Shown here: positions 15,767 through 24,457 of the stretch, in pieces
How the letters are laid out: each line of letters opens with the position of its first letter
Position numbering within the stretch: the stretch's first letter is position 1
Assembly (NCBI GenBank): GCA_025963285.1
Contig: JAOPUX010000006.1
Coordinates: 1 to 34,383 of the forward strand
Direction: 5' to 3'
Origin: Jatrophihabitans sp.
Lineage (GTDB): Bacteria; Actinomycetota; Actinomycetes; Mycobacteriales; Jatrophihabitantaceae
Length of the DNA stretch: 34,383 bases
Notes under the pieces: model-generated
The model's input: the letters and a program-made list of their open reading frames with translations, nothing else
Database searches by the model: none
What the model was told of the DNA's origin: nothing
Program-made: the position numbers and the translations under genes

Positions 15767-16876
15767 ATGGACTTCTCCCTGACCGAGGCACAGCAGCAGC
15801 TGGTCGGCCTCGTCCGCCAGATCACCGATGCCCAGCTCACCCAGCAGCGGCACAAGGAGATCGAGGGCGGCGCCGAGCACGTCGACCGTGCCCTCTGGAG
15901 CGCCCTGGCCGACGCCGGCGTGCTCTCGGCCGGCATCCCCGAGGCGGCAGGCGGCAGTGGGCTGGACGTCTCCGAGCAGTGCAGCGTCCTCATCGAGCTC
16001 GGCCGTGCGGTGGCGCCGGTGCCCTACGTCGCCGGGATCTTCACCGCGGCGGCGGCACTGGCTGAGTTCGGCACCGAGGCTCAGCGGTCCACCTGGCTCA
16101 CCGGGGCGCTCGACGGTTCGACCATCGTCACGACCGCGCTGACCGAAGACCTCTCCGACACCCCGGAGCGGCCCTTCACCCGGGCCGATGCGTCCAGTGC
16201 CGGCTGGGTACTGACCGGCACCAAAGCAGTGGTGCCCCACGGCACGATCGCCGACGCCATCCTCGTGCCGGCCACCACCCCGGACGGCCCGCGCGTCTTC
16301 ATCGTCACCCCGGGTGATGCCGGGGTGCGGCTCACCGCCCAGGTCGTGGTGGACGGCGACACCGAGGCCACCCTCGAGCTCGAGGGCGTGCAGCTCGGCG
16401 CCGACCGGCTGCTGGGTGCGGCGGAGGTATTGCCGTTCCTACTCGCCCGGCAGACGATCGGGGTCGCGGCGTTCCAGCTGGGCGTCGTCGAACGGGCACT
16501 GGAGCTCACCGCCGAGTACGCGCGGAGCCGCGAGCAGTTCGGCCGTCCGATCGGCAGCTTCCAGGCCGTGGCCCAGCGGCTGGCCGATGCCTACATCGAC
16601 GTCGAGGGGCTGCGGCTCACCGTGTGGGAGGCCGTCTGGCGGGTGAGCGAGGGGCTGCCCGCCTCGACCGAACTCGCCACCGCGAAGTTCTGGGCCGCCG
16701 ACGCCGGGCACCGGGTGGCGCATACGGCCGTCCACGTGCACGGTGGCACGGGCATCGACACCGACGGCCCCCTGCACCGGTACTTCGTCGCCGCCAAGCG
16801 CAACGAGTTCGCCCTGGGCAGCGCCACCGCTCAGCTCCGCCGGCTGGGCGCGGAGCTGGCAATCACCCCCGCCTGA
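15767..16876 (+). CDS. fadE27: Steroid side-chain acyl-CoA dehydrogenase subunit FadE27 (ChsE5)
   Basis: The 369-residue partner of FadE26: DFSLTEAQQQL at the N-terminus, AGGSGLDVSEQCSVLIELGRAVAPVPY, and the C-terminal ACAD helix bundle with YARSREQFGRPIGSFQAVAQRLAD and HVHGGTGIDTDGPLHRYFVAAKR, which binds FAD in such heteromers. The N-terminal 'SEPxAGTD'-type region is degenerate, as expected for the subunit that complements FadE26. The ATG at 15767 is 4 bp after the fadE26 stop; an open frame extending upstream into fadE26 is not family sequence. It ends opposite a palindromic repeat, with a convergent flavoprotein gene beyond. Confidence 0.92.
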   Translation: MDFSLTEAQQQLVGLVRQITDAQLTQQRHKEIEGGAEHVDRALWSALADAGVLSAGIPEAAGGSGLDVSEQCSVLIELGRAVAPVPYVAGIFTAAAALAEFGTEAQRSTWLTGALDGSTIVTTALTEDLSDTPERPFTRADASSAGWVLTGTKAVVPHGTIADAILVPATTPDGPRVFIVTPGDAGVRLTAQVVVDGDTEATLELEGVQLGADRLLGAAEVLPFLLARQTIGVAAFQLGVVERALELTAEYARSREQFGRPIGSFQAVAQRLADAYIDVEGLRLTVWEAVWRVSEGLPASTELATAKFWAADAGHRVAHTAVHVHGGTGIDTDGPLHRYFVAAKRNEFALGSATAQLRRLGAELAITPA

Positions 16877-16897
16877 CGCTCGTCGTCGAGGCTCATC

Positions 16898-16966
16898 GCC
16901 GAGTGGCTAGTTCGGACGCGAGTGGCTGGACGACACGCCGCCACTCGGTGCCGAACTAGCCACTCG
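16898..16966. repeat. Complex palindromic intergenic repeat (CGAGTGGC family)
   Basis: Perfect 16-bp arms at 16900-16915 and 16951-16966 flank an inner pair CGAGTGGC (16919-16926) / GCCACTCG (16940-16947). Thus four copies of one octamer fit within 67 bp. It sits in the 117-bp gap between convergent stops (16876 and 16994), may act as terminator, and its left part reappears inverted at 1-21. Confidence 0.85.
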
Positions 16967-16993
16967 ACGGGGGCCGGCGCGGGATGAGCCGAG

Positions 16994-18154
16994 TCAGACC
17001 CGCTCGACGCAGGTGGTGCGGGTGTAGATCGTCGGCATACAGCGGTTGCAGTGGCTGCACAGTGACCGCGTCGAGGCGTCGGCGGCCATGCGGTTGATCA
17101 GGTCCGGCTCGCGCAGCAGCGCCCGGCCCAGCGCCACGAAGTCGAAGCCCGCCGCCAGCGCCTGGTCGATGACCGCGCGGTTGGTGACACCACCGAGCAG
17201 GATCAGTGGCAGCCCGACCGCCGCGCGCACCTTCGACGACTTCTCGAGTAGGTAGCCGTCCTGGTAGGGGTACTCCTTGATGAATCCCCTGCCGACGAGC
17301 TTCATCCCGGTGCGCACCGGCTGCGGCATCACCGCGGCGAACTCCTTGCGCGGGGCCCCGCCCCGGAACAGGTACATCGGGTTGAGCAGCGAGCTGCCGA
17401 CGGTGAGCTCGATGGCGTCGACGCTGGCGTCTGCCTCGAGCCACTGAGCCACCTGGATCGCCTCGTCGACGTGCAGGCCGCTCTTGGCCCCGTCGTCCAT
17501 GTTCAGCTTCGCGGTGATCGCGATCCGGCCGCCCACCGCAGCACGCACGGCCTGCGCCGTCTCCCGAGCCAACCGGGCACGGTTGGCCAGCGACCCGCCG
17601 TACTCGTCGTTGCGCCGGTTGAGCCCAGGACTCAGGAACGAGCTGAGCAGGTAGTTGTGCCCCATGTGGATCTCGACGGCGTCGAAGCCGACCTCGGCAG
17701 CCATGGTGGCTGCCTCGGCGTGCTGTCGCACAACGGTGGCCAGCCGCTCACGGTCGGGCACCTGGCAGAACTGCATGCCGAGCGGCTGGAACATCCGGCT
17801 CGGTGAGAGGGTGCGGGCTCCGGTAGACCGCGGGTTCGCCACCGGCCCGGCGTGTCCGATCTGGGCCGAGATCGCCGCGCCCTCGGTGTGCACGGCCTGG
17901 GTGAGCCGCGCGAGCCCAGGCAGCGCCTCGGGCCGCCAGTAGAGCTGGAAGCCGTCGGTGCGTCCCTCAGGCGCCACCGCGCAGTAGGCCACCGTCGTCA
18001 TGCCGACGCCACCGGCTGCGATCTCGCGATGGAAGTCGATCAGATCGTCGGTGACGAGCGCGCCGGGCGTACGCCCCTCGAAGGTCGCCGCCTTGACGAA
18101 CCGGTTCCGCAGCGTGAGCGGACCAAGTGGAGCAGGGGCGAAGGGATCGATCAC
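16994..18154 (-). CDS. Old-yellow-enzyme-family flavin oxidoreductase with terminal Cys cluster
   Basis: A 386-residue FMN-dependent TIM-barrel reductase of the OYE/2,4-dienoyl-CoA reductase family. The N-terminus (PLGPLTLRNRFVKAATFEGRT) binds FMN. IGHAG, HMGHNYLLSSFLSPGLNRRNDEYGGSLANRARLA gives the catalytic His region, and LGGVTNR and FVALGRALLREPDL complete the FMN phosphate site. The last residues contain C-x2-C-x2-C-x9-C (SLCSHCNRCMP...TTC), comparable to but more compact than the Fe-S ligand motif of dienoyl-CoA reductases; the large FAD/NADPH domain of those enzymes is absent. The GTG at 18154 overlaps the preceding TGA. Role in steroid CoA reduction is inferred from its place in the fadD19 operon. 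Confidence 0.85.
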   Translation of the reverse strand: MIDPFAPAPLGPLTLRNRFVKAATFEGRTPGALVTDDLIDFHREIAAGGVGMTTVAYCAVAPEGRTDGFQLYWRPEALPGLARLTQAVHTEGAAISAQIGHAGPVANPRSTGARTLSPSRMFQPLGMQFCQVPDRERLATVVRQHAEAATMAAEVGFDAVEIHMGHNYLLSSFLSPGLNRRNDEYGGSLANRARLARETAQAVRAAVGGRIAITAKLNMDDGAKSGLHVDEAIQVAQWLEADASVDAIELTVGSSLLNPMYLFRGGAPRKEFAAVMPQPVRTGMKLVGRGFIKEYPYQDGYLLEKSSKVRAAVGLPLILLGGVTNRAVIDQALAAGFDFVALGRALLREPDLINRMAADASTRSLCSHCNRCMPTIYTRTTCVERV

Positions 18155-19254
18155 CGGAGCTTTTCGAGGCGCCGGAGGGCGGTGTCGAAGTCGGTGACGA
18201 GTTCGTCGATCAACTCGGCCACCGGACGTGAGCTGTTCATCCGCCCGACGATCTGGCCCACCGGCATCGCCACCACCTCAGGGTTGTCCGACGCGGCGAT
18301 GCGCTGGTGCGCATCGTTGACGAGCAGGTTCTGCAGCGGCATCGGCAACGGCGAGGGCGCGCCCTCGGCCTCCCACGCTTCGGTCCACTTCGTCCTGAGC
18401 AGCCGGGCCGGCTTGCCGCTGTAGACCCGCGAACGCACAGTCTGGTCGGAGCCGGCCGCGATCAGCGCGCGCTTGATCGCGTCGTTGGTGCCGAGGTTGT
18501 ACTCGGCTGCGGTCAGCCAGTACGACCCCATCCAGACGCCGTGTGCACCGAGGGCCAGGGCCGCCGCGATCTGCCGCCCCGAGCCGATGCCACCAGCGGC
18601 GAGCACATGGCCGCGATCGCCCACGGCGTCGACGATCTCCGGCACGAGCACCATGGTGGCGATCTCACCGGTGTGGCCGCCTGCCTCGGTGCCCTGGGCG
18701 ATGATGATGTCGACGCCGTTGTCGAGGTGGCTCAGCGCGTGCTTGGCCTTGCCGGCCAGCGCCGCCACCGGAATCCCGTGTTCATGGGCCTGGTCGATGA
18801 CGTCCTTCGGCGGGGAGCCCAGCGCGTTGGCGATCAGTGCCGGACGGTGCCGCAGCGCCACCTCCACGTGCGCACGCGCCACCGAGTGCAGCCAGCCGAG
18901 CACCCCCTCACGGCCCGGGTCGTCGTCGGCGGGCAGAGGTGGCACTCCGAGCTGGCGAAGCGTCTCCTGCACGAAGTCCCGGTGCGTCTGCGGGATGTAC
19001 TGCGACAGATCGGTGGCCGTGCCCTCACTCGGGATCTTGGCCGGCATGACGATGTCGACACCGTAGGGCTTGCCGTCGGTGTTCTCGTCCATCCAGGTGA
19101 GGACCTTGTCGAGCTCCTCGGCGTCGTTGAAGCGCACGCAGCCGAGCACGCCCAGCCCACCGGCGCGGGAGACTGCGGCGGCAACCTGCTCGGAGGGGGT
19201 GAAGGCGAAGATCGGATGGGTGATGCCGAGCTGGTCGCTCAGTTCGGTGCGCAC
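18151..19254 (-). CDS. Nitronate monooxygenase/NPD-family flavoprotein
   Basis: A 367-residue FMN TIM-barrel protein of the nitronate monooxygenase-like family, closely recalling M. tuberculosis Rv1533. Visible landmarks: RTELSDQLGITHPIFAF, AGGLGVLGCVRF, ALGSPPKDVID, IIAQGTEAGGHTGEIATMVLVPEIVDAV, VLAAGGIGSGRQIAAALALGAHGVWMGS and TVRSRVYSGKPARLLRTKW. In the steroid KstR2 regulon a related protein (IpdC) reduces a ring CoA ester, but this sequence is nearer the Rv1533 branch, so a function is not assigned. The GTG at 19254 overlaps the fadD19 end by 16 bp; a much longer open frame reaching into fadD19 is a shadow. It overlaps the OYE gene by 4 bp. Confidence 0.87.
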   Translation of the reverse strand: MRTELSDQLGITHPIFAFTPSEQVAAAVSRAGGLGVLGCVRFNDAEELDKVLTWMDENTDGKPYGVDIVMPAKIPSEGTATDLSQYIPQTHRDFVQETLRQLGVPPLPADDDPGREGVLGWLHSVARAHVEVALRHRPALIANALGSPPKDVIDQAHEHGIPVAALAGKAKHALSHLDNGVDIIIAQGTEAGGHTGEIATMVLVPEIVDAVGDRGHVLAAGGIGSGRQIAAALALGAHGVWMGSYWLTAAEYNLGTNDAIKRALIAAGSDQTVRSRVYSGKPARLLRTKWTEAWEAEGAPSPLPMPLQNLLVNDAHQRIAASDNPEVVAMPVGQIVGRMNSSRPVAELIDELVTDFDTALRRLEKLR

Positions 19255-20852
19255 AGGACGTCCTCCGGGTGTTCGGTGGCGTAGTCGTTGGCCCACCGGT
19301 AGTCCGCCTTGCCGGTGGCAAGACGGTGAACCTTGTCGACCAGCCAGATGCTCTTGGGCACCTTGTAGCCGGCGATCTCCTTGCGCACGTGTGCGCTCAG
19401 CTCGTCGAAGCTCGGGTTTGCCCCCGGGCGGGGCTCCACGACCGCGGCCACGGCCTGACCCAGGCGCTGATCGGGAACGCCGACCACGAGCACGTCGAAG
19501 ACGTCCGGGTGCGACATGAGCGCCGACTCGACCTCCTCGGGAAAGACCTTCTCCCCACCGGTGTTGACGCAGGTGTTGCCGCGGCCGAGCAGGGTGATCG
19601 TGCCGTCCGCCTCGTGCCGGGCGAAGTCGCCGGGCACCGTGTACCGCTTGCCCTCGACCTCGACGAAGAGACGGGCCGTCTTCTCCGGGTCCTTGTAGTA
19701 GCCCAGCGGGATGTAGCCGCCGCGACCCAGTCGGCCGATCTGCTCGGAGCCGGCAGGGATGGGGTTGTTCTCCTCGTCGATGACGATGGTGTCCTTGCCG
19801 GCGCTGACCCGCGGGCCACCCTGCCCCTGCTCGCTGTCCTTCGTGATCATGCCGATGCCCATGAAGCCCGTCTCCGACGAGCCGATCGCATCGGTGATGA
19901 TCACGTTCGGCATCGCCTCGAGGTACTCGTTCTTCACGCTCTGGGAGAAGAGTGCCGCGCTGCTGGAGATCGCGAGCAGCGAGGAGGTGTCGTAGCTGCC
20001 CGCCTTGTAGGCGTCGATCATCGGCCGGGCCATCGCGTCGCCGATCAGGACGATCAGGTTCACCTTGTGCCGCTCCAGCGTGGCCCAGACCTCGGCCGGG
20101 TCGAACTGGGTGAGCAGCACGACGGTGTCGCCGCCGAAGAGCGCCATCAGCCCGGCCCACTGCGCGTTGCCGTGGATCAGCGGAGCCAGACAGAGCCGGC
20201 TCAGCCCGCCGCCCTTGCCCGCCTCGGCCTGGTCGTACTCGCTCGTGAGCGGCTCGCCGGTCATGAAGTTGATGCCGCCGCCGAGGGTGCGCCAGACATC
20301 CTCGTGGCGCCAGATGACGCCCTTGGGCATGCCGGTCGTGCCGCCGGTGTAGAGCAGGTAGAGGTCGTCGCCGCTGCGCTCCTCGAAGTCCCGCTCCGGG
20401 CGGCTGGTGGCCAGTGCCTCCCGGTAGGCGGTGCCGATGAAGGGCAGGTCGGTCTCGTCCTCGATCACGACGCAGTGCTTCACCGAGGGTGCGCCCGGCA
20501 GCGCCTCGGCCACCCGCTCGCTGTAGACCCTCTCGTGCACCAGCGCCACGACGTCGGCGTTGTCCAGGACGTACTGGATCTCCTTGGCGGTGTAGCGGTA
20601 GTTGACGTTGATCAGTGCGGCGCGGAGCTTGTAGACGGCCAGCATGGTGACGAAGGACTGCAGCCGGTTGCGCGTACACATGCCGACGTGCGACCCCGCG
20701 CCGACACCGTGCGCCGCGAGATGGTGGGCGAGGCGGTTCGCCTGCTCCTCGAGCTCGGCGTAGGTCACCTGGTCGTCGGCGCAGATGACCGCCGTGCGCT
20801 CGGGGAAGTAGTCGACCGCGTGCTCGAACAGGTCCGCGATGTTGTAGGCCAC
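19239..20852 (-). CDS. fadD19: Steroid-CoA ligase FadD19-like
   Basis: A 537-residue acyl-CoA synthetase closely recalling M. tuberculosis FadD19 (Rv3515c), which activates the cholesterol side-chain acid. Shared landmarks: NIADLFEHAVD at the N-terminus, YTGGTTGMPKG (P-loop, 168-178), WRHED, HKVNL, GDAMARP, ITDAIGSSETGF, RVSAGKDTIVIDEE, IPLGYYKDPEKTA, LLGRGNTCVNTGGEKVFPEEVE, and the C-terminal lysine K515 in ATGKADYRWA. Divergent from echA19 across 146 bp with a KstR box, exactly the M. tuberculosis arrangement (Rv3515c-Rv3516). GGAG lies upstream of the GTG start at 20852. Confidence 0.93.
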   Translation of the reverse strand: MAYNIADLFEHAVDYFPERTAVICADDQVTYAELEEQANRLAHHLAAHGVGAGSHVGMCTRNRLQSFVTMLAVYKLRAALINVNYRYTAKEIQYVLDNADVVALVHERVYSERVAEALPGAPSVKHCVVIEDETDLPFIGTAYREALATSRPERDFEERSGDDLYLLYTGGTTGMPKGVIWRHEDVWRTLGGGINFMTGEPLTSEYDQAEAGKGGGLSRLCLAPLIHGNAQWAGLMALFGGDTVVLLTQFDPAEVWATLERHKVNLIVLIGDAMARPMIDAYKAGSYDTSSLLAISSSAALFSQSVKNEYLEAMPNVIITDAIGSSETGFMGIGMITKDSEQGQGGPRVSAGKDTIVIDEENNPIPAGSEQIGRLGRGGYIPLGYYKDPEKTARLFVEVEGKRYTVPGDFARHEADGTITLLGRGNTCVNTGGEKVFPEEVESALMSHPDVFDVLVVGVPDQRLGQAVAAVVEPRPGANPSFDELSAHVRKEIAGYKVPKSIWLVDKVHRLATGKADYRWANDYATEHPEDVLCAPN

Positions 20853-20870
20853 TATGTTCTCCAGCTCTCA

Positions 20871-20919
20871 GCGCGAGCGCTCATCGCGGATTCGCTCCGC
20901 TCCTCGGCGCTGGCGCGCC
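20871..20919. repeat. GC-rich repeat-like sequence upstream of fadD19
   Basis: Between the fadD19 start and the KstR box is a run with the palindromes GAGCGCTC and GGCGCGCC and several GAGCG/CGCTC copies. It resembles the short palindromic elements common between actinobacterial genes. I see no clean stem, so this is a weak call. Confidence 0.3.
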
Positions 20920-20942
20920 TTAAGATGCTCACTCGGCAAAAC

Positions 20943-20956
20943 TAGAACGTGTTATC
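20943..20956. promoter_or_regulatory. KstR-like operator between fadD19 and echA19
   Basis: TAGAACGTGTTATC fits TNNAACNNGTTNNA except for C in place of the last A. It is 42 bp before the echA19 ATG and 91 bp before the fadD19 start, so one site could regulate both. Confidence 0.8.
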
Positions 20957-20998
20957 GTTCGCCGCAACCCCGGAAATCATTGCTGAGGATGACGCCAG

Positions 20999-21808
20999 AT
21001 GACCGAGCAGACGCGGACCGTGACCCCGGACGACGAGCACTGCCTCGTCGAAAAACGGGGACACGTTCTCATCGTCACGATGAACCGTCCTGAGGCCAAG
21101 AACGCCCTCTCCGGTCCGATGCTCGCAGGCATGACCGCAGCATGGGACCGGGTCGACTCCGACCCCGACATCCGGGTCGCGATCCTCACCGGTGCGGGCG
21201 GCGCGTTCTGCGCTGGCGCCGACCTCAAGGCCATGACGAGCAACCACCCCGGTGACAATGCCGGGGGGATGGACCTGTCCCGCATCGACTCGCTGCTCAA
21301 GGGCCGGCGCCTCACCAAGCCTCTGATCGCGGCCGTCGAGGGTGCCGCCATCGCCGGGGGCACCGAGATCCTGCAAGCCACCGACATTCGCGTCGCCGGC
21401 GAGAGTGCGCGGTTCGGGGTCAGCGAGCCGAAGTGGGGCCTCTACCCGCTCGGCGGCTCGGCCGTGCGGCTCGTGCGTCAGATCCCGTACACGGTGGCCG
21501 CCGACCTGCTCCTGACCGGCCGGCACATCAAGGCTCCCGAGGCGCTCTCGCTTGGCCTCGTCGGGCATGTCGTCCCCGACGGCACCGCGCTGGAGAAGGC
21601 CCTCGAACTTGCCGGCCTCATCGCCGCCAACGGCCCGCTGGCCGTGCAGGCAGTGCTCAAGACCATCCGCGACAGCGAGGGCCTGCACGAGAACGACGCC
21701 TTCAAGGCCGACGCCGAGATTGGGCTCACGGTCTTCCGCAGCAACGACGCCAAGGAGGGCCCGCGGGCCTTCCTCGAGAAGCGGCCGCCTCAGTTCACCG
21801 GGAGCTGA
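20999..21808 (+). CDS. echA19: Steroid enoyl-CoA hydratase EchA19-like
   Basis: A 269-residue crotonase-family enzyme, near the length of M. tuberculosis EchA19 (Rv3516), the side-chain enoyl-CoA hydratase also found divergent from fadD19. The oxyanion-hole segments are [12 protein letters not shown] and [12 protein letters not shown]; the active-site glutamate region is [13 protein letters not shown]. The substrate would be the unsaturated steroid CoA made by FadE26/FadE27-type enzymes. GAGGA lies 9 bases before the ATG at 20999. It converges with the PhyH gene across 69 bp. Confidence 0.92.
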   Translation: MTEQTRTVTPDDEHCLVEKRGHVLIVTMNRPEAKNALSGPMLAGMTAAWDRVDSDPDIRVAILTGAGGAFCAGADLKAMTSNHPGDNAGGMDLSRIDSLLKGRRLTKPLIAAVEGAAIAGGTEILQATDIRVAGESARFGVSEPKWGLYPLGGSAVRLVRQIPYTVAADLLLTGRHIKAPEALSLGLVGHVVPDGTALEKALELAGLIAANGPLAVQAVLKTIRDSEGLHENDAFKADAEIGLTVFRSNDAKEGPRAFLEKRPPQFTGS

Positions 21809-21810
21809 CC

Positions 21811-21859
21811 CGATTGCGGCGCCTCCGACCGTGGTGAGCGGTTTCGGGCACCGCGATCG
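21811..21859. terminator. Imperfect hairpin between convergent genes
   Basis: Arms 21811-21823 and 21847-21859 pair over 13 bases with one G-T pair and one mismatch, between the echA19 stop (21808) and the PhyH stop (21878). It is a modest candidate for a two-way terminator. Confidence 0.4.
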
Positions 21860-21877
21860 CACCGCTGCCGGCCCCGC

Positions 21878-22939
21878 TCAGCGCTGGACCGACTCCTCTT
21901 TGGCTGCCTTCGCCCGGCCGTCGGCGGCGAACTGCGCGACGAGGGCGTCCATCGTCTCCGGCTTGCGTAGCGAGGCGAGGCGCAGCTCCTCCGGATGCTG
22001 CTCGTAGTAGTTGCCGTAGCCGTTGCTCAGCAGCAGGCCGTGCTGGCGAAGCTCTTCGAGGTAGTCGGGCTGGATCGTCCTGAAGCCGAGTTCGCGACGC
22101 GCGTAGCGGAAGTAGGAGTAGAAGCGCTCCGAGTGCATGTTGTCGATGCCGAAGACGAGCGAGAGGGTGAACTTCGCGGCGTCGCGGTCCTTGGTCACCT
22201 TGCCGTCATCGACACGGCGGCCCGCGTGGTACATCCGCTGGTCGAAGACGAGGACGTCCCCGGGCATGGCGCGCCAGGCCAGCGGGATCCGCTGCTGCTC
22301 GGCCGACAGCCTGCGATTCGGCTCGTCGTCCACGTCGATGACGAGGTGCCCGCCACGCCGTTCGACGGCACGAACCCGGTCGGCATCGATCTCGATGGGC
22401 GAGAGGTGCGATCCGGCCATGATGCCCATCGCCGCGTTGTCGCTCTCCAGGTAGAGGATCGCCTTGACGATGCCGTAGCGACCGTCTCGATCGGACCAGT
22501 CCGCCGAGGTCGAGTTGTCGTGGGCGCGGTGCACGCTGTCGCGGTGCCAGCCCGCCGTGTCATGCAGGTAGTGCAGGTCCGACGTCTGCAGGAAGCAGAC
22601 GTCGTCACCCATCGCCTCGTGCACCGCGGCGAGGATGCGCTTGTCGAAGAGGATCTCCCGGGTGACGGGGATCTTGTTCGTGGCGTCGGTGCGGGTGAAG
22701 TGTTCGCCCTCGACGATCCCGGCTGCAGCCTTGAATCTCGCGGCGACCTCGGCGCACTCGGCCTCGGGGATGACACCGCGGAAGACCGTGAAGCCGTTCT
22801 GCGCCAGCGCGTCGGCGTGCGAGAGCGGGACGATCGGGCCGGAGCGCGACGCACCGATCGATCGGGCCCGGACTGCGCCCTGGACGAGCTTGACCGCCCG
22901 GCGCAGCTTCTGCGCGTTGGAGGACTGCACTGCGTTCAT
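21878..22939 (-). CDS. Phytanoyl-CoA dioxygenase (PhyH)-family protein
   Basis: A 353-residue Fe(II)/2-oxoglutarate dioxygenase of the PhyH group. The iron site is H132-x-D134 (in GWHRDS) with distal H238 (MYHAGRR), and R241 or R242 is positioned to hold 2-oxoglutarate. The core begins around residue 45 with 'NGFTVFRGVIPEAECAEV', as is typical. The first 40 residues are basic and helical. Many members hydroxylate fatty acids, ectoine or small molecules; substrate is unknown. Placed next to steroid genes but with no KstR box upstream, so a link to steroids is only suggested. GGGGAG lies before the ATG. Confidence 0.85.
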   Translation of the reverse strand: MNAVQSSNAQKLRRAVKLVQGAVRARSIGASRSGPIVPLSHADALAQNGFTVFRGVIPEAECAEVAARFKAAAGIVEGEHFTRTDATNKIPVTREILFDKRILAAVHEAMGDDVCFLQTSDLHYLHDTAGWHRDSVHRAHDNSTSADWSDRDGRYGIVKAILYLESDNAAMGIMAGSHLSPIEIDADRVRAVERRGGHLVIDVDDEPNRRLSAEQQRIPLAWRAMPGDVLVFDQRMYHAGRRVDDGKVTKDRDAAKFTLSLVFGIDNMHSERFYSYFRYARRELGFRTIQPDYLEELRQHGLLLSNGYGNYYEQHPEELRLASLRKPETMDALVAQFAADGRAKAAKEESVQR

Positions 22940-23047
22940 GTCGGCTCCCCACCTGGTTTTCCTTCATGGTGGAAGGCCGGGGACGACTCGGCCACCAACG
23001 AATCGGAACCAACGGGTAAACCAGCGGTGTCCTCGCGCAGCGTGCTC

Positions 23048-24457
23048 TCAGGCGAGGTCCTTGACGAATGCGCTGAGCTGGGCAAGGTTGCGGCACTCGA
23101 CCATGTCGATCACCTTCGCCACCTTCGACGCCTCCGAATCGCCTGAGTCCCAGAGCCGCTGCCGCTCCGGGTTCAGCCAGTACGAGTGCTTCGCCCGGCC
23201 CACCATCCGCTCCAGCGCGGGGATGCCGACATCGCCGTAGTTGGAGCGGGCATCGCCCAGGATCAGCAATGACGTGCGGCGGCCGATCGCCTCCGGGTAG
23301 CGCCGCTCGAAGAGGTCGAAGGCCCGGCCGTAGTCCGTCCGGCCGAAGAGGCCGGTGACGTTGGCCTCGCTGACGAGGCGGGTGACGGAGTCGACGACGT
23401 CCGCCCCCGGGGCGAAGAACCGGGTGACCTCGTCCAGCTCGTCGACGAAGGCGAAGGTGCGCACCCGGCTGAACTGCTCACGCAGCGCGTAGACGAGCAG
23501 CAGCGTGAAGTGTGCGAACGACGTCACCGACTCACTGATGTCGCAGAGGATCACCAGGTCGGTCTTCACCGGCCGCTTGGGTCGGTGGACTATCTGCATC
23601 GGCACGCCCCCGGTCGAGAGCGAGGCACGGATCGTGTGCCGGAAGTCGAGCTGGCCCCGGTGCCCGCGCCGCTGGTCGATGGCGAAGCGGGCCGCCAACC
23701 GGCGGGCCAGCGGCTGGATCTCACGGCGGAGCGCCGCGAGTTCGGCACGCGAAGCCCCGAGGAAGCTCACGTTGTCCAAGCTCGGCCGCACCCCGGTTCG
23801 CGCGACCTGCTCCGCGCTGGACTGCTCGGCCAGCCGGCGCCGCGCATCGGCCTCCACCAGCTGCTCGAAGCGACGCAGCCGCGCCTCGATCGTGGTGCGC
23901 GCGGTCTGCTCGGCCAGGCCACCGTCGTCCTGTCCGTTGAGGAACTGCTCCAGCACGTTGGCGAGCAGGGTCCGTGGCGAGATCCGGTCGAGGACGGTCA
24001 TGGGTGACCAGGACGGCCGCCCCGAGCCACCCGTGCCCGTACCGGGAACCGCGCCGAAGCCGGCCATCGCCTCGCGCGCCAGCTGCTGGGCCTGCTGGTC
24101 GTCACCGCTCAGCAGGTACTCCCGCAGGCCGTCCCGGATGGCGAGGCGCTCGGGGTTGTCGATCTCCCACGGGGGCGGGGCCTGTCGCGGTTGCTGCCGC
24201 TGCTCCCCCGGCTTCACGTCGACGCCCTCCACGCCGGTGACGGGCGGGTAGTACAGGTCGAAGATGCTGTCGAACGTGCTGCGGTGGATCTGCCGCTTCA
24301 TCAGCGTCGCAGCGTAGGCGGCGCGCAGCTGCTCGCGATCGATCAGATCGATCTGACCGATCGCGGCGGTGGCGTCGAGCCCCTCGGCGATCGACACCGT
24401 GAGTCCCGCGCTGCGCAGCGCCCCGACGAAGGCGACGTGGTGTTCGAACAGGCTCAT
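23048..24457 (-). CDS. VWA-domain protein (CoxE-like), partner of MoxR ATPase
   Basis: A 469-residue protein whose C-terminal third is a von Willebrand A domain: MIDAS DISES at 306-310, a threonine in RTDYG near 374, and an aspartate in LGDARSN near 402. The N-terminal part is helical and charged (LRSAGLTVSIAEGLDA, then RQIHRSTFDSIFDLYYPP), as in CoxE/YeaD-type proteins that act with MoxR ATPases to insert metals or remodel enzymes. The ATG at 24457 overlaps the MoxR stop (TGATG), so the two are translationally coupled. No CO dehydrogenase or methanol dehydrogenase genes are nearby, so the client is unknown. Confidence 0.88.
   Translation of the reverse strand: MSLFEHHVAFVGALRSAGLTVSIAEGLDATAAIGQIDLIDREQLRAAYAATLMKRQIHRSTFDSIFDLYYPPVTGVEGVDVKPGEQRQQPRQAPPPWEIDNPERLAIRDGLREYLLSGDDQQAQQLAREAMAGFGAVPGTGTGGSGRPSWSPMTVLDRISPRTLLANVLEQFLNGQDDGGLAEQTARTTIEARLRRFEQLVEADARRRLAEQSSAEQVARTGVRPSLDNVSFLGASRAELAALRREIQPLARRLAARFAIDQRRGHRGQLDFRHTIRASLSTGGVPMQIVHRPKRPVKTDLVILCDISESVTSFAHFTLLLVYALREQFSRVRTFAFVDELDEVTRFFAPGADVVDSVTRLVSEANVTGLFGRTDYGRAFDLFERRYPEAIGRRTSLLILGDARSNYGDVGIPALERMVGRAKHSYWLNPERQRLWDSGDSEASKVAKVIDMVECRNLAQLSAFVKDLA

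Noticed and set aside
18151-20679. A single long minus-strand frame apparently joining fadD19 and the NPD protein
   Set aside because: Its first two thirds are out of frame with the FadD19 motifs; the GTG at 19254 gives a normal-length NPD protein and the real fadD19 is in another frame. It is not a fusion.
22940-23047. Gap between the PhyH and VWA genes examined for a KstR box or promoter
   Set aside because: No AACNNGTT core and no convincing promoter; only weak short inverted bases near 22971.
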